From assembly GCA_959596505.1 (NCBI GenBank), contig CAUFWM010000017.1:1-28034 (forward strand): a DNA stretch of 28,034 nt, read 5' to 3'. The notes under the pieces were generated by a model that saw nothing but the letters and a program-made list of their open reading frames with translations, was not told the origin of the DNA and ran no database searches. This DNA comes from an uncultured Collinsella sp. GTDB taxonomy: Bacteria; Actinomycetota; Coriobacteriia; Coriobacteriales; Coriobacteriaceae. Positions 14,366-22,253 of the stretch are shown in pieces. The number at the start of each line of letters is the position of its first letter. Positions within the stretch are counted from its first letter, which is position 1. The translations under genes were made by a program, and so were the position numbers.

Positions 14366-14683
14366 ATGGGAGTCAGAACAGCTAACGTGCAGCTGGGAAA
14401 CATCGGCGAGACGCTGACGGGACTGGCCGAGGTGATTCACGGTCGTCGCGACGCGTCGCCGGAGGAGAGCTATACCGCCCGCCTGCTGACCGATGTCGAG
14501 GACGAGCTGCTCAAGAAGCTTGCCGAGGAGGCGAGCGAGGTGATCATGGCCTGCAAGGATGACGACCACGACCACATTCGCTACGAGGCGGGCGACCTGA
14601 TTTACCACCTGCTCGTGACGCTCGAGCGCTACGGCATCACCCTCGACGAACTGGCCGGCGAACTCAACGCCCGCCGCCACTAG
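14366..14683 (+). CDS. hisE: Phosphoribosyl-ATP pyrophosphatase
   Basis: This 105-residue all-helical protein of the MazG-like superfamily removes pyrophosphate from PR-ATP, the second step of the pathway. It shows SYTARLLTDVEDELLKKLAE, then EEASEVIMACKDDD and YEAGDLIYHLLVTLE, whose Glu and Asp residues bind magnesium. Length is normal for stand-alone HisE. AGAGGAA lies about 8 bp before ATG 14366. It is the last gene of the operon; its stop (14681-14683) lies inside a 7-bp inverted repeat shared with the convergent phosphatase gene. Confidence 0.93.
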   Translation: MGVRTANVQLGNIGETLTGLAEVIHGRRDASPEESYTARLLTDVEDELLKKLAEEASEVIMACKDDDHDHIRYEAGDLIYHLLVTLERYGITLDELAGELNARRH

Positions 14684-14711
14684 TCATTGGGGACGTTCTT
14701 AAACGACTAGT
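14679..14711. terminator. Weak bidirectional hairpin between convergent hisE and phosphatase genes
   Basis: ACTAGTC (14679-14685) pairs with GACTAGT (14705-14711) around a 19-base loop that contains GGGGACGTTCTT. The arms overlap both stop codons. The short, A/T-containing stem and lack of a clear T run make termination plausible but not sure. It also carries the GGGAC core seen in other intergenic repeats of the window. Confidence 0.45.
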
Positions 14712-15622
14712 TAGGCGAGGGGTGTGGATTCCCATTCGCCGGTGGGGTGGGGGATGTCGAAGGTTCGATAACCGCAGTCGTAGGCGTGGGCCTGAGCCTC
14801 GCGGATGTTCCAGCAGATGTCGCAGGCGCGGTGTGCGTCCGAGCCAAAGGTAATGGGCACCTCGGCATGGGCAAAGCAGCGCAAAAGGCCGGTCGCGGGG
14901 TAGTAATCGTCGAGACCCTTGCGTGGTGCGGCGGTCGAGACCTCAACGCGGTGGCCCGTATCGTGGGCACATTCGGCCATCTGCTTCCAGAACGGCGCGG
15001 GGTCAAAGTCGGGCGCAAAGCCCTCCTTCGAAAAGCGCATGACCAGGTCGGGGTGAGCCATTACATCAAAGTTGAGCGGGCTCTCGCAGGCGCGGCACCA
15101 GTCGTCGACGTAGCGCTCCCACACGCCGCGTACCCCCAGGTTTTCCCAAACGTGCAGGTTGGTGTCGTCGTCGATCCAACCGCAAAGGGAATCGGGTGTA
15201 TCGGGACGAGCGACGTCCTCCGTCCCCGCCGTGCCCGCAGCACCTGCCGCAATATCGCCTGGGTTACCAATCCAATGCACACTGCCCAGGCGCACGACGG
15301 CGCCTCGGGACCAGCGCTCGACCAAAGGCTCGCAGCCCTCGTACCAGTCGCATTCAAAGCCATAGATAAAGCTGAGCTCCGGCGCCATCTGCGCGGCAAG
15401 CTTGCGAGCATCCTCAAAAGCCAGACGATGTGCCGGCAGGTCGCCCTCGACAACCTGCACTTCGCAGTTGGCGTCCATGCTGGCAGGCAGGGTGAGGTGG
15501 TCGGTCGAGACCATGACACGGCAGCTGGCGGCGGCAGCAGCGCGGACGTTGTCCTCAAACGAGGCATGGCCGTCCGAAAACGAAGTATGGGTGTGGCAAT
15601 CGACCAGCGGGCAGGCGGGCAT
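14711..15622 (-). CDS. hisK: PHP-family histidinol-phosphatase
   Basis: This 303-residue protein of the PHP (polymerase and histidinol phosphatase) family probably removes phosphate from L-histidinol phosphate, the step between HisC and HisD. Metal-ligand motifs are visible: DCHTHTSFSDGH (H10, H12), STDHLTL (D41, H42), FECDWYEG, GSVHWIG and ITFGSDAHRACD. HisB here lacks a phosphatase domain, so this gene completes the pathway. The start at 15622 follows AAGGAG on the minus strand. It runs convergently to hisE with 27 bp between the stop codons. It is longer than many HisK proteins because of an inserted Gly/Ala-rich loop (AAGAAGTAGTEDVA). A different phosphoester substrate cannot be excluded. 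Confidence 0.82.
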   Translation of the reverse strand: MPACPLVDCHTHTSFSDGHASFEDNVRAAAAASCRVMVSTDHLTLPASMDANCEVQVVEGDLPAHRLAFEDARKLAAQMAPELSFIYGFECDWYEGCEPLVERWSRGAVVRLGSVHWIGNPGDIAAGAAGTAGTEDVARPDTPDSLCGWIDDDTNLHVWENLGVRGVWERYVDDWCRACESPLNFDVMAHPDLVMRFSKEGFAPDFDPAPFWKQMAECAHDTGHRVEVSTAAPRKGLDDYYPATGLLRCFAHAEVPITFGSDAHRACDICWNIREAQAHAYDCGYRTFDIPHPTGEWESTPLA

Positions 15623-15741
15623 GGCGACTCCTTTGCATTTGGTGAATCCGCTCCATTGTAATGGCGCAGCCTCGGCGCGGCGGGAACGCTGCAAGTCGAA
15701 ACCGACTGGAAAGGGCAGGCGGCGCGTGCCGGCGCCGGCGA

Positions 15742-16161
15742 CTACTTGCTTCGTGCCGCCGCTCGTTTGGACTGCACGGTTATAATCGCGTGCCGCACGG
15801 CGGTGATGGGGCGATAGCGGATCATACGCGGTCCCGACCAGCGCATGACCTCGCGGATCATCTCGCGCATGGCAGGACGGTAACAATGCGAAGGACAGGC
15901 CGAGCAAAATGTCTTGGTGCCCATGTGCGGGCAGTGCTCAATGCGCGCGATGGCGTATTTCTGCAGCTCGGCGCATTCGGGGCAGAGCGTAATGGTCCGA
16001 AGGCCGAGCTTCACGCGCACGGGCTCATCGTCGCCAGCCTGTTCGACCGCATGCCCGCCGCGATGATGCCCGCGGCACCACAGTGCAATCATCTGCGACA
16101 CCATCTGGGCCTCGCGTGCACGTTTGCGCGCCAGCTCCGGCGTGTCGACCGGGCGCGCCAT
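15742..16161 (-). CDS. YgbA-like cysteine-rich protein (nitrous oxide-stimulated promoter family)
   Basis: This 139-residue protein matches the family of E. coli YgbA, a gene induced by nitric oxide whose biochemical role is not settled. It has an N-terminal helix with MVSQMIALWCRGHHR, then TLCPECAELQKYA. The dense Cys/His stretch EHCPHMGTKTFCSACPSHCY has the look of a metal- or Fe-S-binding site. A conserved tail follows with MREMIREVMRWSGPRM. The last 25 or so residues are basic. The ATG overlaps the stop of the upstream CydDC-like gene by one base (TAATG), so the two are coupled in translation. This supports a shared role in redox or NO stress. The 119 bp between this gene and hisK hold a 12-bp GCCGGC-repeat palindrome at 15728-15739 and a possible minus-strand -10 (TACAAT, 15660-15655). 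Confidence 0.85.
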   Translation of the reverse strand: MARPVDTPELARKRAREAQMVSQMIALWCRGHHRGGHAVEQAGDDEPVRVKLGLRTITLCPECAELQKYAIARIEHCPHMGTKTFCSACPSHCYRPAMREMIREVMRWSGPRMIRYRPITAVRHAIITVQSKRAAARSK

Positions 16162-19100
16162 TAGCTCAGCCTCCCGTGCTCGACCGAAAGCGAGCAATCG
16201 GCAAACGCGCAGGTGCTGGCACGGTGGCTTACGAGCACAATGGTCTTGCCGCGGCGCTTGAGCTCGTCGATTGCCTGCATCACGGACGCCTCGTTGAGAG
16301 CATCGAGCGCGCTGGTGGGCTCGTCGAGCAAGATGAAGGGTGCGTCGTTGAGGAAGATGCGCGCAAGGCCGATGCGCTGGCGCTCGCCGCCCGAAAGCGA
16401 GTCGCCCAGCTCGGCAACGGGCGTGTCGAGACCCTGCGGCAGGCGGTCGATGAGGGCGGTAAGCGAAGCGGAGCGGCAAGCGTCGAGCAGCTCGGCATCG
16501 GTGGCGCTGGCGTGCGCAACCAGCAGATTCTCGCGTACGGTGCCGCAGAACAGATGTGTGTCCTGGGTCATATAGGCCTCGTGGCTGCGCAGGCTCGCCG
16601 TGTTGATGTGGCGGGCATCGATGCCGCTCACCGTGATGGTGCCAGCTGCGGGGTCCCAAAAACGCATGAGCAGCTTAAGCAGCGTCGACTTGCCCGAGCC
16701 CGAGCGCCCCATGATGCAGGTCATGGTGCCGGGCGCAAAGGTGCAGGTCACGTCGTCGAGGATGAGACTCGCAGCGGTGTCGTTCGCGGCCTGCTCTGTG
16801 GCGCCCGCACCGCCCGCGTCCACGCCGCCCGCATAGCTAAAGCTCACATGCTCGGCTGCGGCGCCGGCAAACTCAACGTTCTGTCCATCGGCGACCTCGG
16901 CGCACTGGGGCTGCTCGTCGAGCAAATCGAGCACGCGTGCGCCCGAGGCGAGCGTCTCCTGCAGTGAGGCGCCCAGGCGGCTCACGGCCATCACCGAGCC
17001 AAACGACGACACAAAGGTAAAGACGGCGACAAACGCTGCGGCAAAGTCAATCGTTCCCGCAGCCACCAGCTGCAGCGCACGCCCGAGCATCACCAGATTA
17101 GCCACAAGAATAAGCGCATCGGCTGCGGCCTCGCTGACCGCCTGGCGGCGCTTGAGGCGCGCGTCCACGGCGCCGACTTGCTCGGTCAGCTTGCCCAGGG
17201 CACGGCTGCGATCGGTGCCACCGGCAAACTGGATGGTCTCGCCCGCGCCGCGCAGACTGTCGAGTACAAAGGCGCCCAGCTTACCGGCGCCCTCGCGGCT
17301 CTGGCGGCCGGTGGTGCCGCATGCCTTGGCCGAGGTCAGGGGCAGCAGCACGCCCAGGACCGCGTAGGCCACGAGCGCGATGCCCGCGAGCTCGGGGCTC
17401 ACAGCCAGCAAAAAGCCCTCAAACACAACGGTGCAGACCAGAGCTATAGCAATGGGCGAGATGGTGTGCGCGTAGAAGACCTCGAGCAGCTCGATATCCG
17501 AGGTGACCAGGCTCACGAGTTCGCCCTTGCCGCGGCCCTTGAGCTTGGCGGGGGCGAGCTGGCGCAGGGCGCCAAACACCAGGTCGCGAATGTGTGCGAG
17601 CAGACGGAATGCGATGTAATGGTTGCAGAGCTGCTCGCCGTAGTGGAGCGGCCCGCGCGCGATGCCGCAGGCGGCGCAGGCCGCGCATGCTGCGATAAGA
17701 CCAAGCCCCAAGGCGTTGCGGCCCAGCGCGGCCATAAGGCCAAGGGCGCCAAAGGCCGGCACGAACGCGGCGGTGAGCATGCCGATGCTGCCCAGCGCGA
17801 CGGCTAGCACAAGCCAGCCGGCAAGCGGTCGGACGAGCCCCATCATGCGCCACATGATGGACGGCGCCGAGCGACGGGCGCGGCCGGAGTCAGGCGCCGC
17901 GGCAGCGGAAGACGAACTAGTACCGTTGAGGCCATCGGCACAGGCGGCGCTGCCGTCAACAGCCTCAACCGCGCCGGCATCCTCAGCATCACCCTCTGCA
18001 TACGCATATGCCGAGAGCTGCTCCTGGCTGTTCCACATGCGCGCATAGGCGCCCGCGGCGGCCAAGAGCTCGCCGTGAGTCCCGTGCTCGGCAATGCGGC
18101 CGCGTTCCAGCACCAGGATCTGATCGGCGTCCACGATCGTCGACAGGCGGTGTGCCACCACAATTACAGTGTGCCCGCCGGCAAGCGACGCGATGACCTC
18201 GCCGATCGCGGCCTCGCTTGCGGCATCGACGTTGCTCGTAGCCTCGTCAAACACATAGATCGGCGAGTCGTGCAGCAGGGCGCGGGCCATGCACACGCGC
18301 TGGCGCTGGCCGCCCGAAAGGTTGGTGCCACCCTCGTTAATCACCATGTCGAGCCCGCCGTTGGCCCGCACAAAGGCCGCCACGCGCGTGCGGTCGAGCG
18401 CGCGCAAAAGCTCGGTGTCGGTGGCGTTGGGCTGGGCGAGCAGCAGGTTGTCGCGCAGGGTGCCGGCAAACAGGTAGCCGTTGGTGGGCACCAGCGTGAC
18501 GGCGCGCATGAGTGAGGCGGCCGTGACATCGCGCAGCTCGACGCCGCCAATGCGCACGCTGCCGCGGTAGGCGTCCTTGCGGCCCGCGATAATCCCCGCG
18601 AGCGTGGACTTGCCGCCGCCGCTTTCGCCCACGAGTGCCACGAGCGAGCCGTGCGCAATGGTCGCGCTGGCGCTGTCCAGCACGGTGCGGTCGCCGTAGG
18701 CATAGCTCACGCCTGCGAGCTCGATATCGCCGCGACCATCAAGCTCAACATCGCCGCGCTCGGGCCCGGGCGTATCCAAAATGCCAAACATGCGGCGCGA
18801 GGCGGCCATGCCGTTCATGGCCGTGTGGAACAGCGATCCCAGGCGGCGCATAGGCAAAAAGAACTCCTGTGACAGAAAGACGATGAGGAAGGTAGCCTCA
18901 AAGCCGATCTTGCCCGTGGCGAGCTGCAGTGCGGCCACGATAATGCCGAGCGCGGCGCCCATATAGACGACCAGGTCCATAACGCAAATGGAGCGCAGCT
19001 GCATCACCAGCAGGTGCATGGTCGCTGTGCGGAAACGCTCGGACTCGGCGTTGATGCGCTCGTGCCAGCTTCGATCGGCCTGGTAGACCTTAAGGGTGGT

Positions 19101-19727
19101 GAGACCCTGCACGGCCTCCAGGAACATGCCGCCAAGATCGACATAGCTGCCCCAGTACTCGGCACCGATCTTTTTGGCGTTGCGCATGACCATCATAATG
19201 GAGACGGGGATGATCGGAACGCAGGCGAGCAGCAGCGCGGCGGGAAGACCCGCCTGGCCCACGAGCAGTACAAACAGCGTGATGGGTGTCAAGCCGGCAA
19301 AGAAGAGCTGCGGCAGGTAGCCGCCAAAGTACACCTGGAGTTGCGTGGCGCCCTCGACGCTGGTCTGGACGGCCTCGGCGGTGGGGACGGTCTCGGTGTA
19401 GGAGGGGCCGAGTGCGGTGAGCTTGTCGTAGACGAACGAGCGCACGCGGCGGACGGCCTCGAACGCGGCCTTGTCGCCGGCGCGTTGGGCCAGGTAGATG
19501 GAGGCGGCGCGCACGATGATGGCGGCGGCGAGCGGCAGGGCCGCCTGTGCGAGGGCATCGACGGCGAGCGCGGCGGAAAGGCCGTCCGTGACGATGCCGC
19601 CCAAGATGCGCGCAAGCACCCACATCACCGTGATGTTTGCCATGAGCGCGATCCACTTAAACAGGACGCTTGCCATAATGTAGGGCGTTGCCTGCGGAAC
19701 CAGGGAGAAGAGCCGCTTCTCGAACAT
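16161..19727 (-). CDS. Fused heterodimeric ABC exporter, CydDC-like
   Basis: This 1188-residue protein contains two complete ABC half-exporters in one chain. First half: membrane domain about 1-330, including the CydD-like EFFLPMRRLGSLFH, and an ATPase with Walker A GESGGGKS (K373), signature LSGGQRQR (about 465-472) and Walker B IYVFDEATSNVD. A low-complexity Ser/Ala/Asp linker (about 565-625) leads to the second membrane domain. The second ATPase has GRSGSGKS (K1013), LSGGERQR (about 1110) and FILLDEPTSALD. Both NBDs look catalytically complete. CydDC exports cysteine and glutathione to the periplasm and supports cytochrome bd assembly; fused forms are known in actinobacteria. No cydAB genes are adjacent, so a different substrate is possible. 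The start follows AGGAGG on the minus strand. It is translationally coupled to the YgbA-like gene. Confidence 0.82.
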   Translation of the reverse strand: MFEKRLFSLVPQATPYIMASVLFKWIALMANITVMWVLARILGGIVTDGLSAALAVDALAQAALPLAAAIIVRAASIYLAQRAGDKAAFEAVRRVRSFVYDKLTALGPSYTETVPTAEAVQTSVEGATQLQVYFGGYLPQLFFAGLTPITLFVLLVGQAGLPAALLLACVPIIPVSIMMVMRNAKKIGAEYWGSYVDLGGMFLEAVQGLTTLKVYQADRSWHERINAESERFRTATMHLLVMQLRSICVMDLVVYMGAALGIIVAALQLATGKIGFEATFLIVFLSQEFFLPMRRLGSLFHTAMNGMAASRRMFGILDTPGPERGDVELDGRGDIELAGVSYAYGDRTVLDSASATIAHGSLVALVGESGGGKSTLAGIIAGRKDAYRGSVRIGGVELRDVTAASLMRAVTLVPTNGYLFAGTLRDNLLLAQPNATDTELLRALDRTRVAAFVRANGGLDMVINEGGTNLSGGQRQRVCMARALLHDSPIYVFDEATSNVDAASEAAIGEVIASLAGGHTVIVVAHRLSTIVDADQILVLERGRIAEHGTHGELLAAAGAYARMWNSQEQLSAYAYAEGDAEDAGAVEAVDGSAACADGLNGTSSSSAAAAPDSGRARRSAPSIMWRMMGLVRPLAGWLVLAVALGSIGMLTAAFVPAFGALGLMAALGRNALGLGLIAACAACAACGIARGPLHYGEQLCNHYIAFRLLAHIRDLVFGALRQLAPAKLKGRGKGELVSLVTSDIELLEVFYAHTISPIAIALVCTVVFEGFLLAVSPELAGIALVAYAVLGVLLPLTSAKACGTTGRQSREGAGKLGAFVLDSLRGAGETIQFAGGTDRSRALGKLTEQVGAVDARLKRRQAVSEAAADALILVANLVMLGRALQLVAAGTIDFAAAFVAVFTFVSSFGSVMAVSRLGASLQETLASGARVLDLLDEQPQCAEVADGQNVEFAGAAAEHVSFSYAGGVDAGGAGATEQAANDTAASLILDDVTCTFAPGTMTCIMGRSGSGKSTLLKLLMRFWDPAAGTITVSGIDARHINTASLRSHEAYMTQDTHLFCGTVRENLLVAHASATDAELLDACRSASLTALIDRLPQGLDTPVAELGDSLSGGERQRIGLARIFLNDAPFILLDEPTSALDALNEASVMQAIDELKRRGKTIVLVSHRASTCAFADCSLSVEHGRLS

Positions 19728-19939
19728 GAAACCTCCTATGCCGTAACGGTGCCGGGCGGGGTCCTCGGCAGCCGCTTAGTTAGCCAAATGCAACTAGAGT
19801 AACATCGTGCAGCGGGTAAGTATGCCGAGGGTAATTTTTGGTCGATGAACTGCGTAGAAAGTCCAAAATTGTTGAGTGCGGCGAACTTTGTGGTGGACGG
19901 AGTGCGGGCGCAATTCTGATCGTGTGCGGCCTCGCTCCA

Positions 19940-20004
19940 AAACGTGTACGTCAGCCTCCAAAACCGACAAAAAATGACATGTTTGGAGGCTGACGTACAC
20001 GTTT
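19940..20004. repeat. 23-bp perfect inverted repeat in the divergent intergenic region
   Basis: Bases 19940-19962 and 19982-20004 are exact reverse complements over 23 bp, with a 19-base A-rich loop. Beyond the arms, CCAAAA and TTTGG nearly continue the pairing. It lies between the leftward ABC gene and the rightward LarC2 gene. The rest of 19728-20110 shows no convincing gene; the only open frame there, on the minus strand, overlaps the repeat and has no family likeness or good start. The element could be a mobile-repeat remnant or a regulatory hairpin. Confidence 0.75.
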
Positions 20005-20110
20005 GGATAGGGGTGAGGGCGGCGACGGACGAAAGTCACGCCTGTGCCACGTCCGATGTGCTAGCGTTTGGGTGAATAAAACGAGCCCGTGCGGAAAGGA
20101 TTCGGACCGT

Positions 20111-20596
20111 ATGCAACGTGGAAGTACATCTCCGCTGTCCCGCGAGACCGATGCGCCCGAAACTATCGTCAAGCTGGAGTGCGACATCGATGACGCGTCG
20201 CCCGAGGTGCTCGCCTACGCCGCCGACCGCCTGCGCGAGGCCGGCGCCCGCGAGGTGCACTGGCTGCCCCTCTACTGCAAAAAGGGCCGCCCCGGCTGGC
20301 AGCTGCAGGTGATCTGCTCGCATGAGGATATCGAACGTCTGCAGACGATTATCTTTTTGGAAACCACGACCAACGCCGTTCGTCGCCAGGTGATGGAACG
20401 CGTTTGCCTGCCGCGTCGTTTTGAGCAGGTAGCGACGCCTTGGGGCGAGGTGTCCGTTAAGGTGGCCACCCTGCCCGACGGCAGCGAGCGCGCCGCACCC
20501 GAGTACGAGGACTGCGCCCGCCTTGCCCGCGAGCACAGCGTGCCGCTCCAACGTGTGATGCAGGCGGCCCAGAGCGCGGTACTGCGATTTGAGTAG
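20111..20596 (+). CDS. Stand-alone LarC C-terminal domain protein (LarC2-like, former DUF111)
   Basis: This 161-residue protein matches only the C-terminal half of LarC, the enzyme that inserts nickel into the pincer cofactor of lactate racemase. Conserved blocks are LECDIDDASPEVLAYAADRL, CKKGRPGWQLQVIC, IFLETTTNAVRRQVMERVCL, TPWGEVSVKVATL and PEYEDCARLA. Full LarC is around 400 residues; in some lactobacilli the two halves come from programmed frameshifting. Here no N-terminal half, LarA, LarB or LarE is seen nearby, and the 380 bp upstream are non-coding. ATG 20111 follows AAAGGA with a rather long 10-bp gap. It may pair with a LarC1 encoded elsewhere, or be an independent nickel-binding protein. 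The metallophosphoesterase gene follows 57 bp downstream. Confidence 0.78.
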   Translation: MQRGSTSPLSRETDAPETIVKLECDIDDASPEVLAYAADRLREAGAREVHWLPLYCKKGRPGWQLQVICSHEDIERLQTIIFLETTTNAVRRQVMERVCLPRRFEQVATPWGEVSVKVATLPDGSERAAPEYEDCARLAREHSVPLQRVMQAAQSAVLRFE

Positions 20597-20653
20597 CACG
20601 TCCGAGCGACGCGCCTCATCAACCCTATTTGCTCCACCCCGAAAGGACTTCCC

Positions 20654-21202
20654 ATGAAATACCTCATCGCTTCCGACATTCACGGCTCGGCATACTGGAC
20701 CGAGCGCCTGGTCGCCGCCATCGAGTCCGAGCAGCCCGACCGCATCGTGCTGCTGGGCGACCTGCTCTACCACGGCCCGCGCAACGACCTGCCGCGCGAC
20801 TACGCCCCCAAGCGTGTGATTCTGCTGCTCAACGCCCTGGCCGATCGCATCATCGCGGTGCGCGGCAACTGCGACGCCGAGGTCGACCAGATGGTGCTCG
20901 ACTTTCCCGTCATGGCGGACTACGCCACGCTGTTCGACGAGACCGGTCGCGAGCTGTTCCTGACGCACGGCCACGTCTTTGGCGCCGGCATGCACAACAG
21001 CGTCGACCACGCGCCCGCGCTGCCCGAGGGCTCCGCGCTCGTCTACGGCCACACGCACATCAAGGTTAACGAGGAAAGCGCCGCGCACCCGGGCCTGTGG
21101 CTCTTCAACCCCGGCAGCGTGAGCATCCCCAAGGACGGCACGCACAGCTACGGCATCTACGAGGGCAGCGCGTTCCGTCACGTGATCCTGGAGGAGGAAT
21201 AA
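20654..21202 (+). CDS. yfcE: YfcE-type metallophosphoesterase
   Basis: This 182-residue calcineurin-like phosphodiesterase has the full set of metal-binding motifs: SDIHGS (D8, H10), LLGDLLYHGPRND, VRGNCDAEVDQ, LTHGHVFG and YGHTHIK. NPGSVSIPKDGTHSY near the end is typical of the YfcE family. E. coli YfcE hydrolyses model phosphodiesters in the presence of manganese; its natural substrate is unknown. AAAGGA precedes ATG 20654. The stop codon lies two bases before the mazG start, and the end of this gene supplies the mazG ribosome-binding site, so the two are a tight pair. Confidence 0.88.
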   Translation: MKYLIASDIHGSAYWTERLVAAIESEQPDRIVLLGDLLYHGPRNDLPRDYAPKRVILLLNALADRIIAVRGNCDAEVDQMVLDFPVMADYATLFDETGRELFLTHGHVFGAGMHNSVDHAPALPEGSALVYGHTHIKVNEESAAHPGLWLFNPGSVSIPKDGTHSYGIYEGSAFRHVILEEE

Positions 21203-21204
21203 CC

Positions 21205-22065
21205 ATGGCACAGCACATGGCTCAGCAAAATGCCGAGGGCTCGCGCGATCTGTCCACGCTGGTCGACGCGTCGGCCGAGCTGCAGCATCTGGTGCAGACC
21301 ATCTGGTGCCTGCGTCAGCCCGACGGCTGCCCGTGGGACCGCGAGCAGACGCACCGCAGCATTGGCAAAAACATGATCGAGGAGGCCTACGAGGCGCTCG
21401 ATTGCATAGAGGCCGACGATGCCACGCATCTGCGCGAGGAGTTGGGCGACGTACTCATGCAGGTAGTGTTGCATGCGCAGATCGCGGCGGACGCCGGAGA
21501 GTTTACGCTGGCCGATGTGGCACGCGATATAGACGCCAAGCTCATCCGCCGCCATCCGCACGTCTTTGGCGATGCGGATGCCGACAGCTCCGACGAGGTG
21601 CTCAAGATTTGGGACGAGGTCAAGCTTGCCGAGAAGGCTGCCAAGGACAAGGCCGTGGCAGCAGGCGAGGCTGCGCCCGAGGGCCTGCTCGACGGCGTGC
21701 CCACGCATCTGCCGGCGCTGATGCAGGCGCAGAAGGTGTCGCGTAAGGCGGCTGCCGTGGGCTTTGAGTGGGAGACGGTCCAGGATGTGTGGGACGAGGT
21801 AGCCGAGGAGCGTGCCGAGTTTGAGGCCGAGGAGCCCGGCTCGCCCGAGCGCGAGATGGAGTTTGGCGACCTGCTCTTTGCCCTAGTCAACGTTGCGCGC
21901 AAAGAGGGGATTGACGCCGAGAGTGCCCTGCGCGCGAGCACGGCCAAGTTCCGCCGCCGCTGGGCTGCGATGGAGCAGATGGCGGCTGACGCCCACGTGG
22001 ATCTTGCCGAGCTTTCGACCCACGGCCTCAATGACCTCTGGGATGCCGCAAAGGCAGAGGAGTAA
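21205..22065 (+). CDS. mazG: MazG nucleoside triphosphate pyrophosphohydrolase
   Basis: This 286-residue protein has two MazG domains in tandem, as in E. coli MazG. The first has CPWDREQTHRSI, then EEAYEALDCIE and REELGDVLMQVVLHAQI. The second has EVAEERAEFEAE and EFGDLLFALVNVARK. The paired E-x-x-E and E-x-x-D residues bind magnesium for hydrolysis of NTPs to NMP and pyrophosphate, which removes unwanted or damaged nucleotides. ATG 21205 follows GGAGGAGGAA; an in-frame ATG at 21097 lies inside yfcE and lacks support. A terminator follows at 22072-22113. Confidence 0.92.
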   Translation: MAQHMAQQNAEGSRDLSTLVDASAELQHLVQTIWCLRQPDGCPWDREQTHRSIGKNMIEEAYEALDCIEADDATHLREELGDVLMQVVLHAQIAADAGEFTLADVARDIDAKLIRRHPHVFGDADADSSDEVLKIWDEVKLAEKAAKDKAVAAGEAAPEGLLDGVPTHLPALMQAQKVSRKAAAVGFEWETVQDVWDEVAEERAEFEAEEPGSPEREMEFGDLLFALVNVARKEGIDAESALRASTAKFRRRWAAMEQMAADAHVDLAELSTHGLNDLWDAAKAEE

Positions 22066-22071
22066 GACTGC

Positions 22072-22113
22072 GGGGGCGACGGGACGGACTTTCTCATCGC
22101 CCCCATTATTTTT
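22072..22113 (+). terminator. Rho-independent terminator after mazG
   Basis: GGGGGCGA (22072-22079) pairs perfectly with TCGCCCCC (22097-22104) around a 17-base loop, followed by ATTATTTTT. It separates the larC2-yfcE-mazG group from the enolase gene. Confidence 0.8.
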
Positions 22114-22121
22114 CAAAAAGA

Positions 22122-22177
22122 TTGTATCCCTTGGCTAACTTAGGGCATAATGCAAAAAGTGCGATAAGGCTAACTTA
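22122..22177 (+). promoter_or_regulatory. Candidate enolase promoter with a repeated GGCTAACTTA motif
   Basis: TTGTAT (22122-22127) and CATAAT (22146-22151) with an 18-bp spacer form a plausible promoter. GGCTAACTTA occurs at 22133-22142, inside the spacer, and again at 22168-22177, just after the expected start site, 35 bp apart. The second copy lies in ATAAG-GCTAA-CTTAT, a small perfect inverted repeat. The placement fits a repressor or activator site. Confidence 0.5.
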
Positions 22178-22253
22178 TGAACCTGCGCGCCACTGTAGCG
22201 TGCAAGCCGTGTCGCCAAGCATTCAACCCGTTTCCAAGTGAGAGGGAGACAAC

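Noticed and set aside
19794..20039. 81-residue minus-strand open frame in the ABC/LarC2 gap
   Set aside because: It lies across a 23-bp inverted repeat, has no family likeness and no convincing ribosome-binding site.
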